Positions 16,306-23,140 of a stretch of 32,433 nucleotides of DNA are shown here, in pieces. The notes under the pieces were generated by a model that did not search any database, had not been told where the DNA came from, and was given only the letters and a program-made list of their open reading frames with translations. How positions within the stretch are numbered: the stretch's first letter is position 1; each line of letters opens with the position of its first letter. The stretch comes from Sphingomonas sp. Leaf412 (lineage in GTDB: Bacteria; Pseudomonadota; Alphaproteobacteria; Sphingomonadales; Sphingomonadaceae). The DNA is taken from contig NZ_LMQP01000003.1 of NCBI RefSeq assembly GCF_001425405.1, positions 276,848-309,280 on the forward strand, read 5' to 3'. A program made the translations under genes and the position numbers.

Positions 16306-18051
16306 ATGCCGCAGCGACACGACCGGCGGACGATCCTGGCGGGCCTCGCCGCGGCCGGCATCGCCCCCGCGACGACCCGCGCCGCGCCGCGCGATCCCGA
16401 TCTCGGCCCGAACGTCCTGATCGTCGACCCCGGCGCGCCGCACGCGCAGGCGACGGCCGACGCGTGGTTCGTACAGCAGGAAAAGGCGCATTTCACCGAT
16501 CGCCGCTACGCCATCCTGCTGAAGCCCGGCGCGCACGCGCTGGATCTGAACGTCGGTTTCTTCACGCAGGTCGCGGGGTTGGGCCTGCGCCCCGGCGACG
16601 TCGCGGTCGCGGGGCACGTCCATGCCGAGGCGGACTGGGCGAAGGGTATGGCGCTGGTGAACTTCTGGCGCGGGGTGGAGAATATGGCGGTGCGCCCGCC
16701 CGACGGCGCGGATCGCTGGGCGGTGTCGCAGGCCGCGCCCTATCGCCGGATGCACCTGTCGGGCGACCTCGCGCTCGACGACGGCGGCTGGTCCAGCGGC
16801 GGGTTCATGGCCGATTGCCGCATCGACGGCACGATCCGGTCCGGATCGCAGCAGCAGTGGTTCACGCGAAGCAGCCGCATCGGCGCCTGGCAGGGGGCGA
16901 ACTGGAACATGATGTTCATGGGGGTGGACGGCGCTCCTGCGACAAGCTTCCCCGACCCGCCCTACACGACCCTGCCGTTGGTACCCGTGATCCGCGAGAA
17001 GCCTTTCCTGTACGTCGCGGATACCGGCGGATGGCACATCTTCGTCCCCGCGCTGCGCCGCGATGCGCGCGGCGTGTCGTGGGACGGAGTGCCGCCCGGC
17101 CGAAGCATTCCCTTGGCCGACGCGATCATCGCGCGGCCGGACACGCCGGTGGCGGCGATGAACCGGGCGCTGGCGGCGGGCCGCCACCTGTTGCTGACGC
17201 CGGGCGTGTATCGGTTGGCGGAGCCCCTGCGCGTGATGCGCGCCGGCACGGTCGTCCTTGGCCTCGGCCTGGCCACCCTGCTGGCGGAAGGCGGGGCCGT
17301 CGCCATGACGATCGCGGACGTGCCCGGCGTCTCGATCGCAGGGCTGTTGTTCGATGCCGGTCCGGTCACGTCGCCGGTCCTGATGCAGGTCGGACCGCGC
17401 AATTCGCGCGCCGGCCATGCCGCCGACCCGACCCTGCTCGCCGACCTGTTCTTCCGCGTCGGCGGCGCCGCGATCGGGAATGCGGAAACCTGCGTCGAGA
17501 TCAATAGCCATCACGTCGTCGCCGACCATCTGTGGATCTGGCGCGCCGACCACGGCGACCGCGAGGGCGGGCGCGTCCACGTCGGCTGGGACGAAAGCCG
17601 GGGCGAGCAGGGGCTGGTTGTCAACGGCGATCATGTCACCTGCTATGGCCTGTTCGTCGAACATTTCCGCCGCGCGCAGACGGTGTGGAACGGGGAGCAC
17701 GGGCGCACGTATTTCTACCAGAACGAACTGCCCTACGACCCGCCGGGCCAGGCCGCCTGGCGCGCCGGTTCGCCGCGCGGCTGGCCCGCTTACTCGGTCG
17801 CGGAACATGTCCGTCATCATCGCGCCGTGGGCATGGGCGTGTACGCGAACTTCACCGCGGACCCGTCCATCGTGCTCGCCAGCGCCGTGGAGGTGCCGCG
17901 CGCGCCCGACGTCGTGATCGAACATGTGACGACGATCTCGCTGGGCGGCGGCAAGGGGGTGATCGCGCACCTCGTCAACGACGCCGGGGCCGCCGCGCGA
18001 CCCGGCGCCATCCGCCAGACCCTGCGCCGCTATCCGGAGAAACGCCCGTGA
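16306..18051 (+). CDS. Exported right-handed beta-helix protein ('adenylyl cyclase'-annotated family), putative glycan-active
   Basis: This 581-residue protein has a Tat-like signal ('RRTILAGLAAAGIAPATTRAA', twin Arg at 7-8). The mature part is a parallel beta-helix type sequence with 'PPYTTLPLVPVIREKPFLYVADTGGWHIFVPALR' near 220-255, a repeating helix rung region from about 280 ('GRHLLLTPGVYRLAEPLRVMRAGTVVLGLGLATLLAEGG'), and later 'HLWIWRADHGD' and 'NGDHVTCYGLFVEHF'. Relatives are often labelled adenylyl cyclase or coagulation factor 5/8 domain protein. I see nothing of a nucleotide cyclase, and the fold resembles pectate lyase and GH55-like beta-helices. Its stop overlaps the GTG start of a GH16 glucanase (GTGA), so a role in beta-glucan or other polysaccharide breakdown is the best inference. 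The catalytic residues are not identified. Confidence 0.75.
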   Translation: MPQRHDRRTILAGLAAAGIAPATTRAAPRDPDLGPNVLIVDPGAPHAQATADAWFVQQEKAHFTDRRYAILLKPGAHALDLNVGFFTQVAGLGLRPGDVAVAGHVHAEADWAKGMALVNFWRGVENMAVRPPDGADRWAVSQAAPYRRMHLSGDLALDDGGWSSGGFMADCRIDGTIRSGSQQQWFTRSSRIGAWQGANWNMMFMGVDGAPATSFPDPPYTTLPLVPVIREKPFLYVADTGGWHIFVPALRRDARGVSWDGVPPGRSIPLADAIIARPDTPVAAMNRALAAGRHLLLTPGVYRLAEPLRVMRAGTVVLGLGLATLLAEGGAVAMTIADVPGVSIAGLLFDAGPVTSPVLMQVGPRNSRAGHAADPTLLADLFFRVGGAAIGNAETCVEINSHHVVADHLWIWRADHGDREGGRVHVGWDESRGEQGLVVNGDHVTCYGLFVEHFRRAQTVWNGEHGRTYFYQNELPYDPPGQAAWRAGSPRGWPAYSVAEHVRHHRAVGMGVYANFTADPSIVLASAVEVPRAPDVVIEHVTTISLGGGKGVIAHLVNDAGAAARPGAIRQTLRRYPEKRP

Positions 18052-18857
18052 CCCTCATCCTGCTGATTGCCCAGGCGGCATCGCTCGGCGCGACCAACCA
18101 TGCCGCCGAGGCGGCGATGGTCGTTCCCAGGATCCGACCGACGTTCGCCGACGAATTCGCCGGACGGGCGGTCGATACGCGTCGGTGGCGGTACGACACC
18201 GCGCGCAACCGCGCGGGGTGGCACAACAACGAAAAGCAATATTATGCCGCGGACCGCGCTGAGAACGCGCGCGTCGCGGACGGCGCACTGACGATCGCGG
18301 CGCGACGCGAACGACTGGACCGCGCCCCGGACTTCGGCGGGCAGGACTATACGTCCGCGCGTCTCGTCTCGCGTCGCGCGATGGGATACGGCTTTTACGA
18401 GATCCGCGCGAAGCTGCCGTGCGGGCGCGGCATCTGGCCCGCGATCTGGATGCTGCCGGACTCCGGGAAATGGCCCGATGCGGGCGAGATCGACATCATG
18501 GAGATGGTCGGCTGGGACGCGACCGTCGTCCACGCCACCTTGCACACCGGCGCCTACAACCATGCGAAGGGAACGCAGCGCGGCGCGCGGAAGGTCGTGC
18601 CCACCGCCTGCACCGCATGGCATCGATATCAGCTGGACTGGCGGCCGGACGCGATCACGATCGGCGTCGACGATCGCGCTTTCCTGCGCGTCGCCAACGA
18701 CCGGCCCGGCGGCGCGCAGGCATGGCCGTTCACGCGCGGATATCAGTTGATCCTGAACGTCGCGGTCGGCGGCGACTGGGGTGGAAAGGAGGGCGTCGAC
18801 GACGCGGCCTTTCCGCAGGCGATGACGGTCGACTACGTCCGCCACTGGGCGCGATAG
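18048..18857 (+). CDS. Glycoside hydrolase family 16 (endo-beta-glucanase/laminarinase-like)
   Basis: This secreted 269-residue enzyme is predicted to cut beta-1,3 or mixed beta-1,3/1,4 linkages in glucans. It has a short signal peptide ('MTLILLIAQAASLGATNHA'), 'FADEFAGRAVDTRRWRYD' at the domain start, 'YTSARLVSRRAMGYGFYEIRAKLPCGRGIWPAIWMLP', and the family catalytic motif EIDIME with nucleophile E147, D149 and acid/base E152. 'VVHATLHTGAYN' and 'YQLILNVAVGGDWGG' follow, both typical of bacterial laminarinases. Start is the GTG at 18048, which overlaps the previous stop codon by four bases and so implies translational coupling. No carbohydrate-binding module is attached. Family and catalysis are well supported; the exact substrate is inferred. 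Confidence 0.92.
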   Translation: MTLILLIAQAASLGATNHAAEAAMVVPRIRPTFADEFAGRAVDTRRWRYDTARNRAGWHNNEKQYYAADRAENARVADGALTIAARRERLDRAPDFGGQDYTSARLVSRRAMGYGFYEIRAKLPCGRGIWPAIWMLPDSGKWPDAGEIDIMEMVGWDATVVHATLHTGAYNHAKGTQRGARKVVPTACTAWHRYQLDWRPDAITIGVDDRAFLRVANDRPGGAQAWPFTRGYQLILNVAVGGDWGGKEGVDDAAFPQAMTVDYVRHWAR

Positions 18858-18866
18858 GCCACGCAA

Positions 18867-18901
18867 GGGAGCCGCCGACCGGCACGCGGACGGCGGCTCC
18901 C
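18867..18901 (+). terminator. Candidate terminator hairpin after GH16
   Basis: GGGAGCCGCCG (18867-18877) and CGGCGGCTCCC (18891-18901) form an 11-bp perfect stem with a 13-nt loop, nine nucleotides past the GH16 stop. There is no T-tract, so termination would need another factor; it may instead protect the 3' end. The rest of the gap to 19043 holds nothing else I can assign. Confidence 0.5.
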
Positions 18902-19043
18902 CGACAGTGACGCGTCGTTGCGGAGCACACGCATCGGACGGACGCCGCACCGTCCTGTGCACCGGGAGCCGGACGGCGGCAAGACCACGCTTTGCGCACC
19001 GTCCCGTCCGGGGACGGCGGGCTCGGTTCGCAAGGGGAAGGGG

Positions 19044-19133
19044 TGGCGGAGACGGAGGGATTCGAACCCTCGGTACGGTTTCCCGTACGACGCTTTAGCA
19101 AAGCGTTGGTTTCAGCCACTCACCCACGTCTCC
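19044..19133 (-). tRNA. tRNA-Ser (anticodon GCU)
   Basis: Read on the minus strand, the 7-bp acceptor stem GGAGACG/CGTCTCC is closed by discriminator G and an encoded CCA (19044-19046). The anticodon loop 'ctttGCTaaag' gives GCU (19097-19099 on the plus strand), reading AGC/AGU serine codons. A long variable arm ('gtacgggaaaccgtac') shows a class II tRNA. The T-loop 'GGTTCGAATCC' is intact. Confidence 0.97.
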
Positions 19134-19154
19134 GGATCGCGTTGGCCGGCGCGG

Positions 19155-19183
19155 GCTGTAGCCGGGTGGGGGCGGGCGATCAA
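19155..19183 (-). promoter_or_regulatory. Possible tRNA-Ser promoter
   Basis: On the minus strand TTGATC (19183-19178) and TACAGC (19160-19155) are 17 nt apart, placing a start about 15 nt before the mature tRNA 5' end. The -10 match is modest. Confidence 0.35.
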
Positions 19184-19314
19184 GGGGGGTGAGGGGCGGC
19201 GCGCGGATTCGGCCGGTCGTGGGAGGGACTCGCATCGTCGCGCGGTGACGCGCCGTTCATTGCCGCGTCAGGCGGAGGCGCTATCGTCGCGGGTTGTACA
19301 ATGGGGGCGGTGAC

Positions 19315-20073
19315 ATGAAGACGGCGGTGGCGGCGATCCTGGCGATGGCGCTGACGGCGATGCCGGTGGCGTCGCAGGTGCGGACGATCGATCCCAATGC
19401 GGGTATCGACGCCGATGTCGCCCCCGGCGCGAACCGGTCCGCCCCCGTCGCGCCGGTCGTCGCGCCGGTGCGCGGGCCGGATGTGCCGCCGCCGTCCCCC
19501 GCGGCGAACCGCACCGCCCCGGCGCCGGTGCCGCCCCCGTCGGGCGAGGTGGTGCAGCAGGCGCGAGCGGAGGCCACCACCGCGGCGGCCGATACGTACA
19601 AGCGCGACGACCTGATCGGGGCGGGCGAGGACGTGTTCGGCAAGGGCGCGGAGGGGTTCGCCGGGCTGATCGAGAAGATCCTGAAGGAGCAGGGCGAGCC
19701 CAACGCCTATATCGCGGGGCGCGAGGCGTCGGCGGCGCTGGTCGTCGGCCTGCGCTACGGGTCCGGCATCATGACCCACAAGGTGGAGGGGCAGCGCCCC
19801 GTCTACTGGACGGGGCCCTCGGTCGGCTTCGACGCGGGCGGGGATGCGAACAAGGTGTTCGTCCTGGTCTACAACCTCAACGACACGCAGGAATTGTTCA
19901 AGCGCTTCCCGGGCGCGGAGGGGCGGCTGTATTTCGTCGGCGGCTTCGCGGCGACCTATCTGCGCAGCGGCAACACCGTGCTGATCCCGGTGCGGCTGGG
20001 CGTCGGCTGGCGTGCGGGCGTCAACGTCGGGTACATGAAGTTCACCGAAAAATCGAAATGGATGCCGTTCTAG
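19315..20073 (+). CDS. eipA: EipA-like DUF1134 envelope protein
   Basis: This 252-residue periplasmic protein has a signal peptide ('MKTAVAAILAMALTAMPVASQ'). A Pro/Ala-rich disordered linker follows (about 40-85), then the DUF1134 domain (about 95-252), beginning 'TYKRDDLIGAGEDVFGKGAEGFAGLIEKILKEQGEPNAYIAG' and running to 'GVGWRAGVNVGYMKFTEKSKWMPF'. DUF1134 proteins are alphaproteobacterial; the Brucella member EipA supports envelope integrity and virulence. Molecular function is not settled. The ATG at 19315 was preferred to 19294 because GGGGGCGG precedes it and it opens directly into the signal peptide. A TACAAT box at 19297-19302 lies only 13 nt before the ATG, so transcription may begin very close to the start codon. 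The TAG stop is part of the first terminal repeat base block of a MITE-like element (20070-20390). Confidence 0.9.
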   Translation: MKTAVAAILAMALTAMPVASQVRTIDPNAGIDADVAPGANRSAPVAPVVAPVRGPDVPPPSPAANRTAPAPVPPPSGEVVQQARAEATTAAADTYKRDDLIGAGEDVFGKGAEGFAGLIEKILKEQGEPNAYIAGREASAALVVGLRYGSGIMTHKVEGQRPVYWTGPSVGFDAGGDANKVFVLVYNLNDTQELFKRFPGAEGRLYFVGGFAATYLRSGNTVLIPVRLGVGWRAGVNVGYMKFTEKSKWMPF

Positions 20074-20390
20074 GGCCGATCGACATTCAATTTTCCGGTG
20101 CAAGATGTTCGCACGAAGCCGCAAAGGCGCGAAGTGAAGAAGGAGATTGGTTCGCGCGGAGGCGCGGAGGACGCTGAGAGTAAAGTGTAACGCAGACCGG
20201 CACTCCCCCCATCGAAGCAGCCCCCTTATCGAAGCAGCGACGTCGGGCCGGCCAGTAATTGGCCCTCCGATCAGCCCGGTGCACGACACCTCCGCGTCCT
20301 CCGCGCCTCCGCGCGAACCCAAACTTCCTTGCGGCTTCGCGGTTTCGCGTGAGCGTCTCATCCCGCCATCTGAATGTCGATTGGCCCTAG
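20070..20390. mobile_element. MITE-like palindromic element with 20-bp terminal inverted repeats
   Basis: Left end CTAGGGCCGATCGACATTCA (20070-20089) matches the reverse complement of the right end (20371-20390) at 19 of 20 positions. Inside, a perfect 26-nt inverted repeat pairs 20149-20174 with 20294-20319, and a 'CGAAGCCGCAA' block lies in each arm. The 321-bp unit has no credible ORF and both ends show CTAG, which could be a target duplication. This fits a non-autonomous element mobilised by a transposase elsewhere, or a large palindromic repeat. It begins inside the eipA stop codon region. Confidence 0.8.
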
Positions 20391-20421
20391 GGCGGGTCGA
20401 CACTCCGTCCGAGGGTTCTAC

Positions 20422-20450
20422 CGTCATGCCGGGCTGATCCCCGCATCCAC
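20422..20450. repeat. Single REP-like unit (family B)
   Basis: 'cgtcatgccgggctgatccc' followed by 'cgcatccacg' is one unit of the family seen at 12712 and 27110. The inverted partner usually found nearby is absent. Confidence 0.6.
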
Positions 20451-20530
20451 GCTGCCGCACGGTCTTTGGTCGCGGGTTTGCGGGGACGAGTCCACCGTGT
20501 CGATCCGACGCCGCGGGACGCCAGCCGCGT

Positions 20531-20700
20531 GACCCCGGCGTCGCGGAAGTTGACGAAGTTCACGCCACGTCGGCGCTGCACGCGCTTCCCCGGGGTGCGC
20601 CGGTTCGGCGCGGGCCGCGCATCGCGGTGCGCGAATGGTGTCGAGCATGAGAAAGACGCGGACGGACCATAGTCGAGCGCGGGCGTGTAGGACAGCGCGA
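20531..20700 (-). repeat. Dispersed intergenic element, copy 2
   Basis: Minus-strand homologue of 13748-13882. It contains TCGCGCTGTCCTACA (20700-20686), a 'ctATGG' block (20672-20667), TCTTTCTCAT (20656-20647), a 9-nt tandem (plus strand AAGTTGACG at 20547-20555, AAGTTCACG at 20556-20564) and GGGGTC (20536-20531). It is longer than copy 1 between the second block and the tandem. It fills the gap downstream of the dihydroorotase-family gene and starts 16 nt past its stop codon. The remainder of 20391-20716 shows no gene. Confidence 0.75.
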
Positions 20701-20716
20701 AGGAGCGTCCGCGGCG

Positions 20717-22054
20717 TCAGTCCGCATGTCCCGGGAACGCCGTCGCGTCGAACCGGTACGGCTCGCCCACGGGCGCGTCGCCCAGCTGATCCTCCCACAT
20801 TGCTATATTGCCGCGCACGATCGTGCCGACCGGCTTTCCCGTCAGCGCCATGCCGGTGAAGGGGGACCAGCCGGAGCGGCTCTTCAGCCAGCTTTCCTCG
20901 ATCGTCCACTTCTTCTTCAGGTCGACGATCGTGAAGTCGGCGTCGTAGCCCGCGCAGATGCGCCCCTTGCCGACGATGCCGAAGATCCGCTGCGCGCCCG
21001 CGCTGGTCAGTTCGATCACGCGTTGCAGGGTCAGGCGACCGTTCGCCGCATGGTCGAGCAGCAGCGGCAGCAGCGTCTGCACGCCGGGCATCCCGCTGGG
21101 CGAGGCGGGATAGGGCTTCGCCTTCTCCTCCACGGTATGCGGCGCATGGTCGGAGCCGATGACGTCGGGCACGCCCTGGTTCAGCCAGTGCCACAGGCCG
21201 TCGCGATGCGCGCCCGAGCGGATCGGGGGGTTCATCTGCGCCCAGGTGCCGAGCCGCGGATACGCCTCCTCGCCCGCCAGCGTCAGGTGCTGGGGCGTGA
21301 CCTCGCACGTCGCGATATGCTTGTGCCGGCCCAGCAGTTCCAGTTCGGCGGGGGTGGTGACGTGCAGGACGTGGACACGCCGCCCCGCCTCCTCCGCCAG
21401 CCGCAGGATGCGGCGGGTGGCGAGCAGCGCGCTCTCGTCGTCGCGCCACACCGGGTGCGACGAGGCGTCGCCGTCGATGCGGTGGTCGACGCGCGCGTTC
21501 ATCCGGTCCTCGTCCTCCGCATGGATCGCGACGCGGCGGTGGCCGTGCGCCAGCACCTCCGCCAGCTGCGCATCCTCGCTGACCAGCAGGTCGCCGGTGG
21601 AGGCGCCCATGAAGATCTTCACGCCCGCGGTGCCGGGCATCCGCTCCAGCTCGGTCAGGTGGCGGGCGTTGTGGTTGGTGGCGCCGACGTAGAAGGCGTG
21701 CTCGCACCACATCCGCCCCTTCGCGCGCGCCAGCTTGTCGCGGATCGCGTCGGCGCTGTCGGTATTGGGCTTGGTATTGGGCATTTCGAACACGCCGGTG
21801 ACGCCGCCCATGACCGCGGCGATGCTGCCGGTGGCGAGGTCCTCCTTGTGCTCCAGGCCGGGCTCGCGGAAGTGGACCTGCGTGTCGATGACGCCGGGCA
21901 GGATGTCGAGCCCGGTGCAGTCGATCGCGCGGCCCGCGTCGCCGCTTGCTCCGATCTCCACGATGCGGCCGTTGCGGACGCCGATGTCGGTTTTGACCGG
22001 GCCGCCGGGGGTGTGGACGGTGCCGCCGGTGAGGATGAGGTCGTAGGTGGGCAT
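20717..22054 (-). CDS. Dihydroorotase-family amidohydrolase (alphaproteobacterial subgroup)
   Basis: This 445-residue amidohydrolase would close carbamoyl-aspartate to dihydroorotate in pyrimidine synthesis if it is a true dihydroorotase. It has the flanking beta-sandwich parts ('YDLILTGGTVHTPGG' at the start; 'GYDADFTIVDLKKKWTI' near the end) and the TIM-barrel metal residues K146 (carboxylated Lys, 'GVKIFMGAS'), H178, H231 and D302 ('GSDHAPH'). The first metal motif, normally DxHxHxR, reads DTQVHFR (57-63), with Gln59 where the first His is expected. From memory, this QVHF form also occurs in relatives in other alphaproteobacteria, so it is probably a subgroup trait and not a mutation. Start ATG 22054 has AAAGGA upstream. 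It is divergent from ygfZ. Confidence 0.85.
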   Translation of the reverse strand: MPTYDLILTGGTVHTPGGPVKTDIGVRNGRIVEIGASGDAGRAIDCTGLDILPGVIDTQVHFREPGLEHKEDLATGSIAAVMGGVTGVFEMPNTKPNTDSADAIRDKLARAKGRMWCEHAFYVGATNHNARHLTELERMPGTAGVKIFMGASTGDLLVSEDAQLAEVLAHGHRRVAIHAEDEDRMNARVDHRIDGDASSHPVWRDDESALLATRRILRLAEEAGRRVHVLHVTTPAELELLGRHKHIATCEVTPQHLTLAGEEAYPRLGTWAQMNPPIRSGAHRDGLWHWLNQGVPDVIGSDHAPHTVEEKAKPYPASPSGMPGVQTLLPLLLDHAANGRLTLQRVIELTSAGAQRIFGIVGKGRICAGYDADFTIVDLKKKWTIEESWLKSRSGWSPFTGMALTGKPVGTIVRGNIAMWEDQLGDAPVGEPYRFDATAFPGHAD

Positions 22055-22125
22055 CGGGCGGGGTCCTTTGCGTTTGGGGTGCATTGGACCGGGTGGCGCG
22101 GGTGGTTCAAGCGCGAAGTCGCTGG

Positions 22126-22320
22126 TGTGTCCCCGCGAAGGATGATCGGGTCGCATCGTCCCCCGGACGATGTTTGAACGTGCGGGGCTTGAACGTGCGG
22201 GGCACGTTCAACCCGATCATGACCCGGACTGGGAGTGCGGGGTCGCGCATGCCCCGCATGCGCGAGGATCGTCCGGGGGACGATCCGACCCCGCGCTCGC
22301 CTTCGCGGGAGCACAAAAGG
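22126..22320. repeat. Nested palindrome with family A outer arms
   Basis: Outer arms TGTGTCCCCGCGAAGG (22126-22141) and CCTTCGCGGGAGCACA (22300-22315) match at 14 of 16 positions when paired. Inside are a 17-nt palindrome ATCGTCCCCCGGACGAT (22155-22171) with its exact reverse complement at 22268-22284, a perfect 15-nt tandem TTGAACGTGCGGGGC (22174-22188, 22189-22203), a perfect 10-bp hairpin (22189-22198 with 22202-22211) and a further 10-bp pair (22142-22151 with 22211-22220). It separates the divergent dihydroorotase-family and ygfZ genes. Confidence 0.85.
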
Positions 22321-22363
22321 GAGGCGGGGTGACGCGCGTCCCCGGCATCCCTATCTCCCGCGC

Positions 22364-23059
22364 ATGGCCACTACCCTTACCGATCGCGCCGTCATCCGCA
22401 TTTCCGGGGAGGACGTGCGCGGGTTCCTTCAGGGGCTGGTGACCAACGATGTCGCGCATCTGCCGTGCTGGGCGGCGTTGCTCAGTCCGCAGGGGAAGGC
22501 GCTGTTCGACTTCATCCTGTGGGACGACGGCGACGACGTGCTGGTCGATTGCGAGGCCGCGCAGGCCCCGGCGATCGTGCGGCGATTGTCGATGTATCGG
22601 CTGCGTCGGCCGATCGTCATCGCGATCGACGACACGCTGGCGGTCCATTGGTCGCGTGACGGCGGCGAGGGCGTGCCCGATCCGCGGTTGCCCGCGCTGG
22701 GGCGGCGCTGGATCGCGGCGCCGGGGGCGGCGGCGCACGGGTGGCGGGCGCACCGGCTGTCGCTGGGCGTTCCCGAGGGGGTCGCGGAACTGGGCGACGG
22801 CGAGACCCTGTGGCTGGAGGCCAATGCGCGCGAGCTGAACGGGGTCAGCTTCACCAAGGGATGCTATGTCGGGCAGGAGAATACCGCGCGGATGCATCAC
22901 CGCAGCAAGGTGAACCGGCGGCTGGTGGTCGCACCGATCGTGGCGGACGAGGCGAGGATGCGCGCGGAATATCCCGATCTCGGCCTGATGGTCGCGCTGC
23001 GGCGGGTCGAGGCACTGGGTGATGCCGTCACGCCCGACTGGCTTGCCCAGGCGTTATAG
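22364..23059 (+). CDS. ygfZ: YgfZ/GcvT-type folate-binding Fe-S maintenance protein
   Basis: This 231-residue protein has the aminomethyltransferase-like fold. YgfZ binds tetrahydrofolate and helps assemble or repair Fe-S enzymes such as the radical-SAM tRNA methylthiotransferase. The signature KGCYVGQEN (165-173), with the essential Cys167, is intact, preceded by 'ELNGVSF' and followed by 'HHRSKVNRRL'. The N-terminal 'VIRISGEDVRGFLQGLVTNDV' is typical. It is shorter than the E. coli protein (~326) but usual for alphaproteobacterial members. The ATG at 22364 opens directly into the domain; the longer in-frame extension would translate the nested palindrome. The next gene starts 82 nt after the stop. 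Confidence 0.92.
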   Translation: MATTLTDRAVIRISGEDVRGFLQGLVTNDVAHLPCWAALLSPQGKALFDFILWDDGDDVLVDCEAAQAPAIVRRLSMYRLRRPIVIAIDDTLAVHWSRDGGEGVPDPRLPALGRRWIAAPGAAAHGWRAHRLSLGVPEGVAELGDGETLWLEANARELNGVSFTKGCYVGQENTARMHHRSKVNRRLVVAPIVADEARMRAEYPDLGLMVALRRVEALGDAVTPDWLAQAL

Positions 23060-23079
23060 CCAAATAACACGCTTTGCGC

Positions 23080-23107
23080 TTGACGCCCCGTTCCGCGCGG
23101 ATAACGT
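23080..23107 (+). promoter_or_regulatory. Predicted promoter of the tldD-moxR cluster
   Basis: TTGACG (23080-23085) and TAACGT (23102-23107) are 16 nt apart, just after the ygfZ stop. The 'gATAACGT' -10 context is the same as at 16261. A GGGGGA ribosome binding site follows shortly before the GTG at 23141. Confidence 0.55.
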
Positions 23108-23140
23108 CCCGCCCATCCAAGGGTTCTGGGGGACGCATCC

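Noticed and set aside
16306..18051. Adenylyl cyclase call for the beta-helix protein
   Set aside because: Relatives carry that label, but no nucleotide-cyclase motif is visible; the sequence is beta-helix-like and operonic with a GH16 enzyme.
19044..20390. Genomic island attached to tRNA-Ser
   Set aside because: There is no integrase, no second copy of the tRNA 3' end, and the genes on both sides are ordinary chromosomal genes; the nearby MITE-like element does not touch the tRNA.
20387..20581. Small minus-strand ORF containing 'VNFVNF'
   Set aside because: The peptide is a translation of the 9-nt tandem of the dispersed element and of a REP unit; no ribosome binding site and no domain.
22126..22320. 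CRISPR array
   Set aside because: The repeats are palindromes and one short tandem without regular spacers, and no cas genes are present. No array is seen elsewhere in the window.
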